Below are positions 54,874-63,681 of a stretch of 64,000 nt of DNA, in pieces. Position 1 is the first letter of the stretch, and the number at the start of each line of letters is the position of its first letter. Source of the DNA: Bradyrhizobium archetypum (GTDB lineage Bacteria > Pseudomonadota > Alphaproteobacteria > Rhizobiales > Xanthobacteraceae); the NCBI RefSeq assembly GCF_013114835.1, contig NZ_JAAVLW010000003.1:620001-684000 (forward strand), in the 5' to 3' direction. Below the pieces are notes generated by a model that saw only the letters and a program-made list of their open reading frames with translations, made no database searches and was not told where the DNA came from. The translations under genes were made by a program, and so were the position numbers.

Positions 54874-56097
54874 ATGGCCGCTTTTCGCTCCACCTTCCAG
54901 ACCGCTCCGGAGCCAACGACAATTCCCGGGTGGCTCGTCTGGGTCTGCCTGGTGCTGGCGGTTGCGAATCTGAGCCTTTGCGGCGTGGCGTATTTCTCGC
55001 ACTGGTGGATCTATGATCCAGAGGGCCGCGGCATTCCGACCGATTTCATCAATGTCTGGGCGGCCGGCCGCCTGGTGCTCGATGGTTTCCCGGCGCAGGC
55101 CTATGACTGGGACATCCAGAAGCACGTCGAGGTCGCAAAACTCGGTCAGGATTTCGTCGGCTATTTTGCCTGGCATTATCCGCCGCCGTTTCTGTTCGTT
55201 GCATCGCTGCTGGCGCAGCTTCCCTATCGGCTCGCCTTCATCGGCTGGGTCGTGGTCAGCTTCGTGCCGTTCCTTGTCGCAATACGTGCGATCGTCGGCC
55301 GCGCCTTCGGCTATCTGCTTGCGCTTGCCATTCCGATGGCGTTCATCAACGCGTTGGTCGGACAGAACGGCTTTCTCACCGCGGCACTGATCGGCGGCAC
55401 GATCTATCTGATCCCTGTCCGTCCGGTTCTCGCAGGTATTTGTCTCGGGCTGTTGACCTACAAGCCGCAATACGGGCTGCTTTTTCCGGTCGTGCTGATC
55501 GCAGCCGGCCATTGGCGGGTGTTCGTCAGCGCCGCCGTCACGGCGGTCGCGGTCGCCGTTGCCTCCTGGCTCGCTTTCGGCATCGAAAGCTGGCTGGCGT
55601 TCTTCCACTGGATGCCGAAATTCTCGCAGGCGTTCCTGACCGAAGGCAAGGCCACCTGGTGGAAGCTGCAGAGCATCTTCTCGCTGGTGCGCTACTTCGG
55701 CGGCAGCGAGCCGCTCGGCTGGGCGTTCCAATGGGTCCTCACCGCTTCGGTTGTCGTGGTGCTGGCGCTGATGTGGCGAAGCCGCGTGCCCTACACGTTG
55801 AAGGCTGCCGCGCTTGCTGCCGGCACGCTGCTGACCACGCCCTATCTTTTCATGTACGATATGATGGTGTTGGCAATCGCGATCGCCTTCCTGATCCGCA
55901 TCGGCTTGAAAAACGGCTTTCGCCGCTACGAGCTTCCGGCGCTGGGCGCCGTCCTGGTCCTCATCCTGTGCTACATGTTCACCGGCATTCCGACGGGACT
56001 TGGCGCCACGCTGGGTACGTCTGCGCTGGTTCTACGCCGCGCCGGATCGTGGTGGCGGCACGAGCCGGTACCGGCGTTGGCCACGGCAGGCGCGTGA
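54874..56097 (+). CDS. DUF2029/GT87-type polytopic membrane protein
   Basis: The 407-residue protein has about nine membrane helices, starting with LVWVCLVLAVANLSLCGVAY. The loop after helix 1 contains RGIPTDFINVWAAGRLVLDG and YFAWHYPPPFLFVAS, where GT87 mannosyltransferase-like proteins hold their acidic catalytic residue. GQNGFLTAALIGGTI, LTYKPQYGLLFPVVLIAAGH and PYLFMYDMMVLAIAIAF follow. A lipid-linked sugar donor is expected by family; substrate unknown. No strong ribosome site. Confidence 0.83.
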   Translation: MAAFRSTFQTAPEPTTIPGWLVWVCLVLAVANLSLCGVAYFSHWWIYDPEGRGIPTDFINVWAAGRLVLDGFPAQAYDWDIQKHVEVAKLGQDFVGYFAWHYPPPFLFVASLLAQLPYRLAFIGWVVVSFVPFLVAIRAIVGRAFGYLLALAIPMAFINALVGQNGFLTAALIGGTIYLIPVRPVLAGICLGLLTYKPQYGLLFPVVLIAAGHWRVFVSAAVTAVAVAVASWLAFGIESWLAFFHWMPKFSQAFLTEGKATWWKLQSIFSLVRYFGGSEPLGWAFQWVLTASVVVVLALMWRSRVPYTLKAAALAAGTLLTTPYLFMYDMMVLAIAIAFLIRIGLKNGFRRYELPALGAVLVLILCYMFTGIPTGLGATLGTSALVLRRAGSWWRHEPVPALATAGA

Positions 56098-56153
56098 ACG
56101 GCGCGACGTGACGTCCGGCGATATCGCGCGTCAAGAGTCAGGATCATCAAGCG

Positions 56154-56990
56154 CTACTTGATGAATGCAGCCCAGAGCGCGGCGTTGGCAAGCGTGCCGA
56201 TCTCGTTCATGTGACAACCATTGGAGGCATTGCGGCCGTCATTTCCGATCGTGTCGGTGTCGGGCCCTTGGCGGATGTTGAGTGCATCATCGACAGCCGC
56301 GAGTTGACCGGCACGTACCGCAGCCGTGTTCTTCGGCTCGGCGATGTCGCATTTTGTGCTGCGTGACAGATAAAACGGCGCATCGAAGCCAGCGGTTCTA
56401 AATCGCTTCACGAGCTGATGTAGCAGCGAGGCATATTGTTCCGCCGATATCGTTGACGTTGCGTCCGTTTCACCTTGCTGAAACAGAAAATGCGTCGGCG
56501 TCAGGCCCGCCGCCTTGAGTTTCGAGATGGCGTTCGTGATCGAATCCGCCCGCTCATTGTTCAGAACCGAAAGCGAGGTGCTGGCGATGGCAAGGGGGAC
56601 GACGATCACGCGATCGTAACGCCCGGCCTGGATCAGGATATCGCCCAGCCGCGTCGCGAAGCTCCCGCCTTCGCCGTCGGCGCCCAGCAGGGGATCGACG
56701 GCGGCGAAGCATTTGCCGGTGAGCGGGTCGAAATTGTCGACGGCTTCGCGCGCTGCGTGTCGGGCGCTTCCCCAATTGCCGGCGTTGCTCTGGCCGTGCA
56801 CGACGATGATTGCCGTGTTGCCGGATGCGGAGGCGCAGGACCGTTCGACGCGCGGCGGCGGCGCAATCGCGGCTGGATCGGCCTGATGGATGCCCGGGAT
56901 CGGCAGCTTGCCGGCAACGGTACCGATCAAAAGGCCACCAATCAGGAATGCGACAAGGCGCAGCAATGGAAACGGATAAGTCAGCTTCAT
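56154..56990 (-). CDS. SASA/SGNH-type carbohydrate esterase, membrane-anchored or secreted
   Basis: The 278-residue protein has an N-terminal hydrophobic helix (LLRLVAFLIGGLLIGTVAGK), then the SGNH-like block TAIIVVHGQSNAGNWGSARH with the nucleophile Ser in GQSN. RVIVVPLAIASTSLSV, THFLFQQGETDATS (conserved Gln-Gly-Glu-x-Asp) and the late His in NGCHMNEIGTLAN complete the site. This fits sialate O-acetylesterase-like (DUF303/SASA) enzymes, which remove acetyl groups from sugars or polymers. The substrate is unknown. It is convergent to the GT87-type gene and could modify a related glycan, by position only. Confidence 0.83.
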   Translation of the reverse strand: MKLTYPFPLLRLVAFLIGGLLIGTVAGKLPIPGIHQADPAAIAPPPRVERSCASASGNTAIIVVHGQSNAGNWGSARHAAREAVDNFDPLTGKCFAAVDPLLGADGEGGSFATRLGDILIQAGRYDRVIVVPLAIASTSLSVLNNERADSITNAISKLKAAGLTPTHFLFQQGETDATSTISAEQYASLLHQLVKRFRTAGFDAPFYLSRSTKCDIAEPKNTAAVRAGQLAAVDDALNIRQGPDTDTIGNDGRNASNGCHMNEIGTLANAALWAAFIK

Positions 56991-57313
56991 CGTGAGAGCA
57001 CGCAGTTCGCCCGATCTGACAAGACGGCTGCATCAGACGGCGTTTATCGGTCCAGGCCGAACGAGACCATCTGAGGCTGCCCAACTTGGCGCATGCTAAC
57101 CGGGCAGCGTTGAGAGCCTGTTAATGATTTGGCAGAGCCCTGCCGGCAATGCCTCTCCAGATCCGCGTCGCAAAACCGTCTTGTCATCAGTCGTGAATAG
57201 TTGTTCACTTCTTGAAAGCAATGAGCGTGCTTGTCGCTCAAGACGTTGAAGGTGCGCGCGTTCTGGCAGGCTCCGCGAGGGCTCAAGGGCGCGCCGGGGA
57301 CGGAAGACGCGCC
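56991..57313. other. Intergenic region between divergent esterase and tetR genes
   Basis: No coding frame is supported. The palindrome GTGAA-TAGTTG-TTCAC (57193-57208) is the only clear signal. Confidence 0.55.
57193..57208. promoter_or_regulatory. Inverted repeat GTGAA-N6-TTCAC, candidate TetR operator
   Basis: The arms are 5 bases each with a 6-base spacer, 106 bases before the tetR start at 57314, in the divergent esterase-tetR spacer. A candidate autoregulatory site. Confidence 0.4.
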
Positions 57314-57988
57314 ATGGTCTATCGGCGAACCCATCAGGTCGTAAAACGGCTGGCCGCGCGGCGTAGCGCCATCCTGGCGGCAGCACGGGATGCTGCAGCC
57401 GAGGGGGGCATGGCGGCGGTGCAGATCGCGCCGGTTGCGGTCCGCGCCAATGTGGCGGCCGGCACCGTTTATCGTTACTTCCCCTCCAAGGCCGAGTTGA
57501 TTTCCGAGCTGATTGCCGAGGTGTCGCGCGACGAGCTGGCGGCGATCCGCCGTGCGGCCGATGCCGCGCCGGGGCCGTCCTCGGCGCTCGCTGCCGCCGT
57601 CACCACCGTTGCCGTGCAGGTGCTGTCGCAACGCAAGCTCGCCTGGGGTATTCTGGCCGAACCTGTCGACGTCGATGTCTCGGCGTCGCGGCTTGCCAGC
57701 CGCCGCGAAATCTCCGGTGAGATTGCTGCCAGAATCGACGCCGCGGTGCGCGCCGGCCATCTGCCGGCGCAGGATACCGCACTTGCCGCTACCGCACTGC
57801 TCGGCGCGCTGCATGAATCGCTGGTTGGTCCCTTGGCACCCGAAAATCTGGATGATCCCGCGAAGCTGCGCGACGCCGTGCAAACGGTCACGCTGCTGGC
57901 GTTGCGCGCCGTCGGCGTGATGGATGCCCGCGCCCGCGGCCTCGTGGTGCAGGCGGTGCTGCCGGCCAAGGCGCTGGTGGGAGCCTAG
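57314..57988 (+). CDS. TetR family transcriptional regulator
   Basis: The 224-residue protein has helix-turn-helix residues LAARRSAILAAARDAAAEGG, MAAVQIAPVAVRANVAAGTV and YRYFPSKAELISELI, and a helical ligand domain including LAWGILAEPVDVDVSASRLA. It is divergent from the esterase and 91 bases upstream of the OsmC gene, so it may control either. ATG 57314 was chosen; an earlier in-frame ATG at 57212 would add 34 residues with no homology. Confidence 0.85.
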   Translation: MVYRRTHQVVKRLAARRSAILAAARDAAAEGGMAAVQIAPVAVRANVAAGTVYRYFPSKAELISELIAEVSRDELAAIRRAADAAPGPSSALAAAVTTVAVQVLSQRKLAWGILAEPVDVDVSASRLASRREISGEIAARIDAAVRAGHLPAQDTALAATALLGALHESLVGPLAPENLDDPAKLRDAVQTVTLLALRAVGVMDARARGLVVQAVLPAKALVGA

Positions 57989-58079
57989 AGACTCCCCCGT
58001 TTTGCGACATGCCCTTGTCGCAACCATTTGCCACGCTGCGACTTATCGACGGGTTCAAACCGTGGTCAGGAGCTTTGCG

Positions 58080-58505
58080 ATGACGACGACATCAGGATCT
58101 GCCAAATGGCAGGGCGGCATCAAGGACGGCAAGGGCGCGATCTCGACCAAGAGCGGCGCACTGAACGATTACCCTTACGGCTTCTCCAGCCGCTTCGAGG
58201 GCAAGACGGGCTCCAATCCGGAGGAGTTGATCGGCGCGGCGCATGCCGCCTGCTTCACCATGGCGCTGTCGCTGATTTTGGGTGAAGCCAAGCTCACCGC
58301 CGAACACATGGAGACCAAGGCCGACGTCACGCTGGAAAAACAGGGCGATGGCTTTGCCATCACCTCGATTCATCTGACGCTGAATGCGAAAGTCCCGGGC
58401 GCAGACAAGGCGACGTTCGAGGAGCTGGCGGGCAAAGCCAAGGCCGGCTGCCCGGTGTCGAAACTACTGAACACGAAGATCACGCTGGACGCGACGCTGG
58501 CGTAG
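58080..58505 (+). CDS. osmC: OsmC-type organic hydroperoxide reductase
   Basis: The 141-residue protein has the OsmC/Ohr fold with two redox Cys: AHAACFTMALSLILGE and KAKAGCPVSKLLNTKI, and the GSNPEELIGA segment before the first. Such enzymes reduce organic hydroperoxides. Length (about 140) fits OsmC. AGGAGCT ribosome site before ATG 58080. The upstream tetR product might regulate it. Confidence 0.93.
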   Translation: MTTTSGSAKWQGGIKDGKGAISTKSGALNDYPYGFSSRFEGKTGSNPEELIGAAHAACFTMALSLILGEAKLTAEHMETKADVTLEKQGDGFAITSIHLTLNAKVPGADKATFEELAGKAKAGCPVSKLLNTKITLDATLA

Positions 58506-58511
58506 TTTCCG

Positions 58512-58615
58512 CTATTCCGGAGCGGCGTGAAGCGACGAACTATGGTGCGCAATTGCGCACCTGAGAATCTCGAGATTCCGGGTTCGATGCTGCGCATCGC
58601 CCCGGAACGACAGCG
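58512..58615. repeat. Intergenic repeat, family E, second copy
   Basis: ATTCCGGAGCGGCGTGAAGC, GGTGCGCAATTGCGCACC and GCATCGCCCCGGAACGAC match the copy at 21562-21700, including the CGCAATTGCG palindrome. It lies between convergent osmC and pyk. Confidence 0.7.
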
Positions 58616-58634
58616 GGCGCTAACGGCCGCGCCG

Positions 58635-60071
58635 TCACTTCTCGGGCTTGCCTTCCCCACCGACAGTGGCGATGCGCACCATGTTAGTGGTGCCGGGGAT
58701 GCGAAGCGGCACGCCGGCGACGATGATCACACGCTGGCCTTGGTTGGCGAAGCCGTCACGAAACGCGATCGAGCCGGCGCGGTCGACCATGTCATCCTGG
58801 TCGTGCGCATCTTCCGCCACCACGCAATGCACGCCCCAGACGACCGACAATTTGCGGCCCGTCTCGAGGTTCGGCGTGATCGCCACCACCGGCAGCTTCG
58901 GCCGCTCGCGGGCCACGCGGATCGCCGTGGAGCCCGACGAGGTCCAGCAGATGATGGCGGACAATTCCAGCGTCTCGGCGATCTGCCGCGCGGCATCCGC
59001 GATGGCGTCGCCGACTGTATTCTCAGGTTCGGCCCGCTGTGCCGACAGCACCGTGCGATAGGTCGGGTCGCGCTCTACCTCCTCGCCGATGCGGTTCATG
59101 GTCGAGACCGCTTCAACCGGGAATTTGCCGGCGGCCGATTCAGCGGAGAGCATGATGGCGTCGGCGCCTTCATAGACGGCGGTTGCAACGTCGGAGACTT
59201 CGGCGCGGGTCGGCACCGGGGCCTGGATCATCGATTCCAGCATCTGGGTCGCGATCACCACCGGCTTGCCGGCGCGACGCGCCATCCGCGTCATCTGCTT
59301 CTGCAGGCTCGGCACCCGCTCCAGCGGCAGTTCGACGCCGAGGTCGCCACGCGCCACCATCAGCGCGTCCGAAGCATCGATAATCTCGGCGAGCCGGTCG
59401 ATGGCCTGCGGCTTTTCGATCTTGGCCATGACCGCGGCGCGGCCGCGGATCATCCGCTTGGCCTCGTGGACGTCCTCGGCACGCTGCACGAAGGAGAGCG
59501 CGACCCAGTCGATCCCGGTGGTCAGCGCCGCTTCGAGATCGGCGCGGTCTTTCGGCGTCATCGCGGACACCGGCAGATCGGTATCGGGCAGGCTGACGCC
59601 CTTGCGGTCCGACATCTTGCCGCCGATCACGACCCGCGTCACCGCGCGTTCGGACGAGGTTTCTTCCGCGATCAGGCGTACCTTGCCGTCGTCGAGCAGC
59701 AGCGCATGGCCTGGCCGAAGCGCTGCAAGGATTTCCGGATGCGGTAGCTGCACGCGGTTATTGTCGCCCGGCGTCTTGTCGGAATCGAGCACGAAGCTCT
59801 GACCATTCTTGAGTTGGGTCGAGCCTTCGCCGAACGCGCCAAGCCGCAGCTTCGGTCCCTGCAGGTCGACCAGGATGCCGATCGGACGGCCATAGCTGCT
59901 CTCGACATTGCGGATGGTCGTGACCAGCTCGCGCATCTTGTCGTGCGGGGTGTGGCTCATGTTGATGCGGAACACGTCCGCACCAGCCTCGAACAGCTTC
60001 CGGATCATCGCGCTGTCGGATGAGGCCGGGCCGAGGGTCGCGAGAATCTTGATACGACGGAGCCGTCTCAT
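58635..60071 (-). CDS. pyk: Pyruvate kinase
   Basis: The 478-residue glycolytic enzyme converts phosphoenolpyruvate and ADP to pyruvate and ATP. Motifs: KILATLGPASSDSAMIRKLF, RINMSHTPHDKM, DLQGPKLRLG, MAKIEKPQAIDRLAEIIDAS, VARGDLGVELPLERVPSLQK and QMLESMIQAPVPTRAEVSDV. The C-terminal domain has ICWTSSGSTAIRVARERP. Length is typical. The ATG overlaps the stop of the DUF1036 gene by 4 bases; the longer upstream frame lies inside that gene and is excluded. Confidence 0.96.
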   Translation of the reverse strand: MRRLRRIKILATLGPASSDSAMIRKLFEAGADVFRINMSHTPHDKMRELVTTIRNVESSYGRPIGILVDLQGPKLRLGAFGEGSTQLKNGQSFVLDSDKTPGDNNRVQLPHPEILAALRPGHALLLDDGKVRLIAEETSSERAVTRVVIGGKMSDRKGVSLPDTDLPVSAMTPKDRADLEAALTTGIDWVALSFVQRAEDVHEAKRMIRGRAAVMAKIEKPQAIDRLAEIIDASDALMVARGDLGVELPLERVPSLQKQMTRMARRAGKPVVIATQMLESMIQAPVPTRAEVSDVATAVYEGADAIMLSAESAAGKFPVEAVSTMNRIGEEVERDPTYRTVLSAQRAEPENTVGDAIADAARQIAETLELSAIICWTSSGSTAIRVARERPKLPVVAITPNLETGRKLSVVWGVHCVVAEDAHDQDDMVDRAGSIAFRDGFANQGQRVIIVAGVPLRIPGTTNMVRIATVGGEGKPEK

Positions 60072-60649
60072 TGCTTGGGCGCCGGGGCTGGCGGCAGGCC
60101 CGGTCCGCCCGGCTGATTGGGCAGGCCGGGAACCCCGCCGGGGCCTCCCGGTCCCATCGTCCCTGGAATTCCCGGCACGCGCTGCGCCGGTTGCTCGTTG
60201 GCTTCGGTCAGTTGCACGGTCCACGCTCGCTGTTCGCCTGTATCGACCTCGAAGAAGCCGGTGCGGTCGTAACCGCGCGCCAGGCAATTCTCGGTACCCT
60301 TGATGGTGAATTCCTTGTCACGCGAACACATGAACGCCTGCCCCGACCATTCACCGCCGCGGTCATAGTCGAGCGCGTAGATGTAATAGTAGCGGGCGAC
60401 AAGAGTTCCGCGCAGCAGCGTCTCGCACGTCCTCGATGACACGTTCCACCAGCCTTCCGTGGTCCAACCCTCTGCGTCCTTGTAGCCCAGCGCAATGCCG
60501 ACCCGGCTGGAGGTGTTGTTGCACAATCGGAAATCGGCCGCCGCCGGGCTGCTCCAGAGGCACATCGCCGCCAACGCCGCTACCAGCGCCAAACCGGCGG
60601 CCATACGAGCGGAGAGGGAGGGCAGGCAGCGCGAATCTGTTGCAGTCAT
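60068..60649 (-). CDS. DUF1036 secreted protein
   Basis: The 193-residue protein has a signal peptide (AAGLALVAALAAMCLWSSPA) and the DUF1036 core FRLCNNTSSRVGIALGYKDA, WTTEGWWNVSSRTCETLLRG and a YYYIYALDYDRGGEWSGQAF stretch with paired Cys. The C-terminal tail is Gly/Pro-rich and collagen-like (GIPGTMGPGGPGGVPGLPNQ). It precedes and overlaps pyk; the pair DUF1036-pyk is conserved in rhizobia. Function unknown. Confidence 0.87.
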   Translation of the reverse strand: MTATDSRCLPSLSARMAAGLALVAALAAMCLWSSPAAADFRLCNNTSSRVGIALGYKDAEGWTTEGWWNVSSRTCETLLRGTLVARYYYIYALDYDRGGEWSGQAFMCSRDKEFTIKGTENCLARGYDRTGFFEVDTGEQRAWTVQLTEANEQPAQRVPGIPGTMGPGGPGGVPGLPNQPGGPGLPPAPAPKQ

Positions 60650-60850
60650 GCAGCGAAGCTATATCAAATCATTGACGATTTCGCGTGACCCGGCGGGACC
60701 TGTCAACGGCCGGGGAACGCCTTTCCCGCGCTATGGGAAACCGGGACTCCATGTGAGGTCGCCAATTTTGCGCGCAGATGTGGCAAAATCTGTGACATTT
60801 CCCACCTGATATCAATATGCTCGGCACCATGCGAGGCAGGACCGAAAGCC

Positions 60851-61153
60851 ATGACGATTGACGACAAAACCAGAACGGAATTGGAAGCGGCTGTTTTCCG
60901 GCGCCTGGTCAGCCATCTCCGCACCCGCACTGACGTCCAGAACATCGATCTGATGAATCTGGCTGGCTTCTGCCGCAACTGCCTGTCCAACTGGATGAAG
61001 GAAGAGGCCGACGCCAAGGGTATCGCTGTCAGCAAGGACGAAAGCCGCGAGGCGGTCTACGGCATGCCCTATGAGGAGTGGAAGGCGAAATATCAGGGTA
61101 CAGCTACGCCGGAGCAGTTGGCAGCGATGAAGAAGGTTCATCCGGGGCATTGA
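60851..61153 (+). CDS. DUF1244 protein
   Basis: The 100-residue protein has the family core FRRLVSHLRTRTDVQNIDLM, NLAGFCRNCLSNWMKEEADA and YGMPYEEWKAKYQ. The C-N-C pair in FCRNCLSNW is conserved. It is transcribed away from DUF1036-pyk, as in related genomes. Function unknown. Confidence 0.88.
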   Translation: MTIDDKTRTELEAAVFRRLVSHLRTRTDVQNIDLMNLAGFCRNCLSNWMKEEADAKGIAVSKDESREAVYGMPYEEWKAKYQGTATPEQLAAMKKVHPGH

Positions 61154-61190
61154 GCGAATTTTGTTCTCTCGCGCGATTTGTCACCAAGTT

Positions 61191-61285
61191 GTCCGTCATG
61201 CCCGCGCTTGTCCCGGGCATCCACGTCTTGAGAGCATCGTTGCAACGAAGACGTGGATGGCCGGGACAAGCCCGGCCATGACGAG
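61191..61285. repeat. REP-like hairpin, family H (GTCATGCCCG...CGGGCAT)
   Basis: CCGTCATGCCCGCGCTTGTC, CGGGCATCCACGTCTT, GAAGACGTGGATGGCCGG and GACAAGCCCGGCCATGACG fold into a long imperfect hairpin. It lies in the DUF1244-gapR spacer. Confidence 0.7.
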
Positions 61286-61452
61286 GGGACAGTGTGCCTG
61301 ATCTCCTGTGGGCGCGCTGTGGATGAGCGTGATGTTGCCTTGACGCAAGGCCCCCTGATCTTGAGGGTCAATCCGAACAAAGCGCCGTGCGGTGACGCGC
61401 GCGGCGCTTGAACTTTCAGCATCACCCATCAGTTCCAATTCAGGAGTACCCG

Positions 61453-61728
61453 ATGGCCACCTCCGCCGCCGCAGCCGTCCAGGACGAGCCCGCGACCCGA
61501 TTTGCCAAAGACCAGCTCAAGGCCATCGTCGAGCGCATCGAGCGCCTGGAAGAAGAAAAGAAGACGATCTCAGACGATATTCGCGACGTCTATGCCGAAG
61601 CCAAGGGCAACGGCTTCGACACCAAGGCGCTGCGCACCATCGTGCGGATGCGCAAACAGGACGCCAACGAGCGCGCCGAGCAGGAAACCATTCTGGAAAC
61701 CTATATGCAGGCGCTGGGGATGCTGTGA
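61453..61728 (+). CDS. gapR: GapR-type DNA-binding protein (DUF2312)
   Basis: The 91-residue protein has the DUF2312 core [40 protein letters not shown] and [17 protein letters not shown]. In Caulobacter GapR binds overtwisted AT-rich DNA ahead of forks and helps topoisomerases; essentiality differs among species. ATG 61453 follows AGGAGTACCCG. It is the second gene of the DUF1244-gapR pair. Confidence 0.92.
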   Translation: MATSAAAAVQDEPATRFAKDQLKAIVERIERLEEEKKTISDDIRDVYAEAKGNGFDTKALRTIVRMRKQDANERAEQETILETYMQALGML

Positions 61729-61794
61729 GATTCCGTCGTCCTGGCCAAGCGAACCATTCGCGAGGCGACGGCGAATTTTGCGGAAAGGGCGCGC

Positions 61795-63423
61795 CTAACG
61801 CAGCGCGGCGGTGCGCATTACGAAGGACTGCGTCGGCAGTTGCGTCGTTGCCGATCCCGTGAAGCGGTCGCAGGTCATCCCCATCATCGGATCTTCCGAG
61901 AAGGTCATGGCGATCGCGGCCTGCGGCTTGACGAAGTAGGCGCGCATCTGGGTCATTTCGGTGTCGCCAAGCACGGTCGTCGACATGGCACTGCTCGCGC
62001 TTGGTGCCAGCATCACGACCCGCATCCAGATGTCGTTGACCCGTGCGGCGGCGAGGCGGGTCGAGGTGGCGACCACACCGTCCGGACCACGGGCACCGCC
62101 CTGCGGTCCCTTGGCGACCACGGTGTTGATTTCGGTCGCGGCGGCGCCGGCGTTGCGCGCCAGCCGGGTGGGACGCGGGATCGGTGCGGCGGCTGCGACG
62201 ATGTTCAAACGGTCGACGGGCGAAGCCGCGGCCGGAGCATAGGCCATTGCCCGGTTGAATGATTCGGTGACGCTGGCGGTCGGCTGCTGATCGGTGGCGG
62301 CGGCGAGCGCCTGGCGGGCGCGGAGGGCCGCGACCTGCGCGGGGGTGGCCTGATTGGGATCTTTCGGCACGTCGTCCCAGAAGCCGCGGGAATTGATGAT
62401 ATCGGCCGGCGTCTGCGGTTTCGGCTCGGCCCTGTCGGCGGAAGCCTGCGTAACCGGCTTCACCTCGGGCTTGGCTTTGGTGGCCGGCACGATCTGCGCG
62501 TCGGCTGCGGCGAGCTGGATGGTCGCGCCGATCGGCTTCGCGCGCGGCGTCGGCACCGGCTCGGCGGATTTCGCGGCGGCCACGCTGGTTGGCGCGGGCT
62601 TCTCGTTTTTGACCGGAGCGCTACCCGCCTCGTCATCCTCTTCGGTCGACTTGCCGCCCTTGAACAGCGCCGCGAACAGGTTCGGCATCTTGACAGTTGC
62701 GGCGTCGCTGCCATTGGCGCGGCGTTCGATGTCGGCGCGGGCCAGCTCATAACCCTTCATCGGGCCGCCATTGGACGGCAGGTGCACGGTGCGCCCGTCC
62801 GGGAATATCCTGGCGAGCTGATCGTGGGTCATGCGCGGCCAGTGACGGACGGTTCCGGTATCGAGATGGACGAACGGCGATCCCGAGGTCGGATAGAAGC
62901 CGACGCCGCCACGCTGCAACCTGAGACCGGCCGCACGGATCTGCTCAAGCGGCACGTCCGGAATGTAGAAGTCCATTGCGTGGCCGAGCATGTGCTGGCT
63001 GAAACGCGCCACGCCGGAAGAGCGGCGGCGGAGCATGGCGTTGGTGGCGGGGGAGCGGTAGGCGGAGATGATCTGGATCGGCTTCTTGCCGTCGACGTCG
63101 CGGTAGACCTCCCAGATGATATCGAACAGGTGCCGATCCATCGTCGTGGAGTCCTGGCTGCGCCAGTCGCGGAGGAAGTGATTGAGTTTTTTCAGCGCCT
63201 CTTCGTCGTAGCGGCCGTCGCGCTTGAAGGTGACGGTGAGGTCTTCATCGGAATGGGTGTGATGGAAGGAGAGGGTGCGGGTTTCGTTCAGCGCCGTCGC
63301 ATCATGGACCGTGCCAGCGCCGGCGAGCAGCAATAGCGTGGTCAGCCCGATCCGATATCCGGCCTTTGGCAGAGCAAGCGGATTGAATTGGCGCGCGAAA
63401 CCAGCCAGCACGTATAAGCCCAC
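61795..63423 (-). CDS. DUF882 / peptidase M15-like cell-wall protein with long disordered tail
   Basis: The 542-residue protein has an N-terminal membrane or signal helix (YRIGLTTLLLLAGAGTVHDA), then a DUF882/M15A domain: LNHFLRDWRSQDSTTMDRHL, IQIISAYRSPATNAMLRRRS, FSQHMLGHAMDFYIPDVPLE and GSPFVHLDTGTVRHW. The zinc ligands H (SQHMLGH), D (AMDFY) and H (FVHLDTG) are visible. Everything after about residue 235 is Ala/Pro/Lys-rich and without a fold I recognise, apart from a C-terminal segment. Peptidoglycan crosslink hydrolysis is inferred from the family. Confidence 0.86.
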   Translation of the reverse strand: MGLYVLAGFARQFNPLALPKAGYRIGLTTLLLLAGAGTVHDATALNETRTLSFHHTHSDEDLTVTFKRDGRYDEEALKKLNHFLRDWRSQDSTTMDRHLFDIIWEVYRDVDGKKPIQIISAYRSPATNAMLRRRSSGVARFSQHMLGHAMDFYIPDVPLEQIRAAGLRLQRGGVGFYPTSGSPFVHLDTGTVRHWPRMTHDQLARIFPDGRTVHLPSNGGPMKGYELARADIERRANGSDAATVKMPNLFAALFKGGKSTEEDDEAGSAPVKNEKPAPTSVAAAKSAEPVPTPRAKPIGATIQLAAADAQIVPATKAKPEVKPVTQASADRAEPKPQTPADIINSRGFWDDVPKDPNQATPAQVAALRARQALAAATDQQPTASVTESFNRAMAYAPAAASPVDRLNIVAAAAPIPRPTRLARNAGAAATEINTVVAKGPQGGARGPDGVVATSTRLAAARVNDIWMRVVMLAPSASSAMSTTVLGDTEMTQMRAYFVKPQAAIAMTFSEDPMMGMTCDRFTGSATTQLPTQSFVMRTAALR

Positions 63424-63607
63424 CCAGTCGACCAGCGTTCACGGTGTTTCTTTTGCAGACCCCCGGCAAAAGACGGTGAACGCTTTCTTAAAGCAGGAGG
63501 GTTAACCGAGGTTTACCGTCCTGCCCCCAAGCAAGCCTTAACCTAACGCGTTGACTGTGGCGAAAAAGTGCCCTGCACCGATTCCGGCATGGATAATGGT
63601 TAACGTA

Positions 63608-63636
63608 AACAATCTCTCCGGGAAGGAGAGATTGTT
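63608..63636. terminator. Hairpin downstream of the L,D-transpeptidase gene
   Basis: AACAATCTCTCC-GGGAA-GGAGAGATTGTT is a perfect 12-base stem with a 5-base loop, about 45 bases after the transpeptidase stop on the minus strand. No long T-run follows on either strand, so termination strength is uncertain. Confidence 0.55.
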
Positions 63637-63681
63637 GATTTCGTTAAGAAATTTTGGCCCAGGGGACCGTAGTTCTCCGGA